From positions 18,122,001 to 18,186,000 of the forward strand of contig OX467086.1 in assembly GCA_950106755.1 (NCBI GenBank): DNA of 64,000 nucleotides, read 5' to 3'. Below, piece after piece: positions 60,777-64,000 of this stretch. A program made the position numbers and the translations under genes. This stretch comes from Climacium dendroides (taxonomy: Eukaryota > Streptophyta > Bryopsida > Hypnales > Climaciaceae). The first letter of the stretch is position 1; each line of letters starts with the position of its first letter. The notes under the pieces were generated by a model. It was not told the origin of the DNA. It searched no databases and saw only the letters and a list, made by a program, of their open reading frames with translations.

Positions 60777-61400
60777 GAGTCCACGGCTTCTCCAAGACTG
60801 GCGCTCCGACGTTAGTAGGCGGGGTCGCCGCTGAGCAGCCTTTCCATCGTTTTATATGCCACCTGGGTGCAGATGATCTACAGCAAAGGTCGATGGAGCC
60901 TACGATGATTCTTGCCTTTGCATGGCATTTCTTCTTCGAAATCAGCGTTCACAGTCTTGTAAGCTGCTTACATGGTGGACGTATCAATATCCAGTTCCAA
61001 TCGTTCAGTTCATTTCATTTTTTCAAAACTCAACTTTGTGCTACCCCAACAGGTGATCGAATCGGATCACTGGCTCAAAATGATTTAAGGACGTGTCGAA
61101 CAACCAGAAACTACTGGCGACGTTTTTTAAATGTCATCTCTCGAGTTCCTAAAGGTTGTCACTGTCACTTTTCAAAGCATTCTTTTGCAAGGGCCATAAT
61201 GTATCATTGCAAATGGCTCCCCATAGTCTGGAAAAAAAATTCAATTTACGCTTTAGTTGTAACCTTATCCTTCATTTGCAGACTTGACAATTTCTGAAGC
61301 GCTAACATTGTTTAACCCCATATTTTGAATGGGAGATCTCTGGATTGTTCTACTGTACCTCCTTTCAAGTCGTATCAACCTCTGATAAGGCGAATTTCTT
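60777..61400 (+). other. 3' UTR and downstream flank of the MATE gene
   Basis: The composition remains gene-like to about 61300 and then becomes AT-rich. An open frame at 60893-61297 has no family motif and lies where the 3' UTR is expected, so I do not call it coding. Confidence 0.4.
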
Positions 61401-64000
61401 TCTCAGCATTTAATAGAAAAAACACCAGCTTACAAGTATTTTTCTTGCCTGCGCTTGTTAGGGCCTTTCATAATACTCCTTAGTTTGTATTTCAAATTGT
61501 CGTACTCAGTACTACCATTGTACAGTACAGTCAGGTCCAGTTCATTTACGAACTGCCTATTTCTGCTGTGCACATTTCCTTGCAGAGCGTGGTTCAAGAG
61601 ATTTGGAATTTTTCATCTTGCATTATTTACACTCAATTCTCACACAATCCCACTCAAGCCTACCAATTTCAGCTTAAAAAGAGCAAAATTCCATTTTTGG
61701 TGAAGTTTTGAAGTCAATTTCCATGGTTTTACATAATATTTTATTGAAAATAATTGGTGATGAATTTTTTAAATTTAATTTCTAAAATATGTAGGGAACA
61801 TCCATATGCACATCTTTCATATTAAAAAACACCTCATTAAGTAACAAAAATATAAGTTCTCAGTAAGGGTTCAATTGAAGCGTCATATGACCAAACTTTG
61901 TGAAATAGATATCTCTATATTTTGAATTAGATTTTAACAAAGTAATTGTACCATCATGCTCAAATGTACAAAAATTAGTTACCACGTGAGTGGCAAATAG
62001 TCATAACAAAGAAATATCTATTCTTACAAAATTTGAACATTGTCATTCTAACACTTAAAACTCTATAGAAGGAATTGTAAAACTTGCCTAGGGTATGATG
62101 TGCGTATGGATGCTCCCTACATATATCCACAATCAAACTTTAAAAATTCACCACCAATTGCTTGCAATAAAATATCTCGTAAAACCATGAAATTTAACTT
62201 TAAAATTTCACCAAAAATGGAGATTTGGTTTTTTGAAGTTGAAATTTTATAGGCTTAAGTGCAATTGCATAAGGATGCAATGATAATTATCTCTTCCAAA
62301 ATCTATCAATTATACTCTACATTGTAAAAGAAAATTTGAATGCCTCAAAGAGGTAGTTTGTAAATGAATTAGACCCGATTGTACACTTTTGCAAAATTGT
62401 AACATGATATTATGTAATTGTTATGAAGGTTTGCACCTAATTGCTTACCTAAAAAATGCACTCTAAGAGAATCTAGAATCCCTTTCTAGATTCATGAAAC
62501 CCAACAAAGACATTTACAATTGAATAATACAAACTATGTCCAAATCTTTATGCAAACAACTTTGGGTGTTGTTACCTTTTAGAGTTTGCCCACTTGTTCA
62601 AAGCTTCAAAACCAATTGTTCATGTAAAGGCAAAGTTACTAACTAAATAAGGTAGTATGTTCTAAAAGTGCCCTTCTCCTTCAAATTGCCTCTATTTTTT
62701 ATTGGAGAATGGAAATGAGGTGATTCCTAAATGAACCACTTTAGCAATTGAATGAATTGAGGAAAAGTTGTTTTTCTATTGCAAAAGCCAATCATTGACT
62801 TTGATTTCAGCACATCTCTTAGCAAGTTGCAAGTGGATGGATTTTGAGAGACCTATGGTCACAAATAGGTGCCTTTGCTTCAAATCTTTAGAAATTTATA
62901 AGTAATTAAAAAATGCTTCAAAAAATACAAAACCACTTGTGTTAAGTTCCACATCTATTTTTCTTTCTTTGAATAGTGATCTACAAATATTTTTGTCCAT
63001 GAAAATTTGTAAAAAAGGTAGACTAGTCCTTAAATGGTCACTTTTAGAGCATACTACCTTAGATTAAAGCTGAAATATGCATACCTGTTATGGACCTTCA
63101 ATCCATTTTTCCGTATTTACATTTGTTTAGCATTTCAAAGTTTGAAATTTATAGATAAGAATGCAATTGGGTTGAGGGTCCACAATGTATAAACATACCT
63201 TAGGCCCACTTTACAATAGAAACAAGGGGGCCAAAATTGAAAAGTCTCTTTTTCTAAGCCCCCTCATTTGTAATTGAAAAGTCACCTCCTTTGGAGATTA
63301 TGACATTTGGGTTGGTCTTAATTATTAAGAGGGCATGATATAGTATAAGAGTTTTTTAAAAACTACAAGCCTCAAAATTTGAGGTAATTTTTTCCACATA
63401 GGAAAAAATGTACTCCACGTCATAGAACATTCATGGGAATCCCTAACTATTCATTTCATGGTATAGCCATTTTCCAAGGGTTTCAAGATTTTAGCCAATC
63501 AAACCTTCCAAATTTTTTGTCCTCTCAGCTTTTTATTTGGTTTAATTGAGCTTTAGTTCTAATTTAATTAGGTAACTTGTTATGTTATTTCTATACGAAA
63601 GTCCTTAGATTTTGATGTAGTGAGCTTTGATTGGAATCTATTTACATGTTTGGGAAGAAATGTAGCATATGAATATTTTAAGGTAGACAAGCCTATTTCC
63701 ATTGGTTGCCTACTTTTGTCATCCTATTTTTGGCCCCAACATTGTCCAAAAGTCATCCAAATTCATTCCTTTTCTAAAAAATCATTGTAGTGATTGTGTA
63801 ACTTAAATAGGATAGTGGCAAAATAAGTTTATACTTGCAAAATAGTGGTAATAGAGATGTAGGCACTGATTTTAGACACACTAGGGGCTAATCATATGCC
63901 TCTTTTTAGCTTGAAGATAGAGCATGGCATCTTGAACCTCCATATTGTAAGAAGTACCATATTAGTTTTATAGTGAACACTTAACATTACAAGGGGAAGG
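61401..64000. other. AT-rich gene-free stretch
   Basis: No gene, RNA gene or bounded repeat is seen to the window end. Confidence 0.55.

Noticed and set aside
60893..61297. 134-codon plus-strand open frame after the MATE stop
   Set aside because: It lies in the expected 3' UTR, has no recognisable domain, and the MATE protein ends normally before it.

Overview
This window is eukaryotic nuclear DNA from the green-plant lineage, most likely a land plant. The evidence is three intron-rich genes with GT-AG introns whose products are plant-type: a cytosolic soluble inorganic pyrophosphatase, a plastid glucose-6-phosphate/phosphate translocator (GPT), and a plastid MATE transporter of the DTX46/EDS5 type. 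The very AT-rich intergenic DNA and the transposon families suggest a seed-free plant (bryophyte or similar), but this is an inference from style and not a proof.

Layout. 1-19.5 kb is gene-poor and packed with short inverted-repeat elements, a broken PIF/Harbinger transposase (3.9-5.2 kb, minus), an unrecognised zone of more balanced base composition (5.6-8.9 kb) with two orphan exon-like segments, and a threefold tandem repeat (14.3-15.3 kb). 19.8-23.3 kb holds the pyrophosphatase gene (plus strand, 7 coding exons and a long leader intron). 23.3-27.8 kb is AT-rich repeat DNA. 27.9-31.4 kb holds the GPT gene (minus strand, 5 coding exons, the last only 12 nt). 33.7-37.7 kb is a strongly diverged tandem array with a period near 105 bp. 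38.5-44.5 kb is a dense patch of nested inverted-repeat elements, including a 567-bp element with a perfect 8-bp target duplication inside an older 0.9-kb element. 44.5-50.3 kb is AT-rich and gene-free, with a 35-bp minisatellite. 51.1-52.7 kb (minus) is a decayed hAT-type transposase related to the DUF4371/ZNF862-like proteins. 54.1-60.8 kb holds the MATE gene (plus strand, 14 coding exons, 724 residues). 60.8-64 kb shows nothing recognisable after the 3' UTR.

The three genes are not an operon or a cluster. GPT and the MATE protein both act at plastid membranes, and the pyrophosphatase removes the PPi made by biosynthetic reactions, but their proximity is probably incidental. I found no convincing new enzymatic or defence system. 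The most distinctive content is structural: the 105-bp array, the elements with clear target duplications, the self-nested small-element family, and the concentric inverted repeats at 39.3-40.1 kb.
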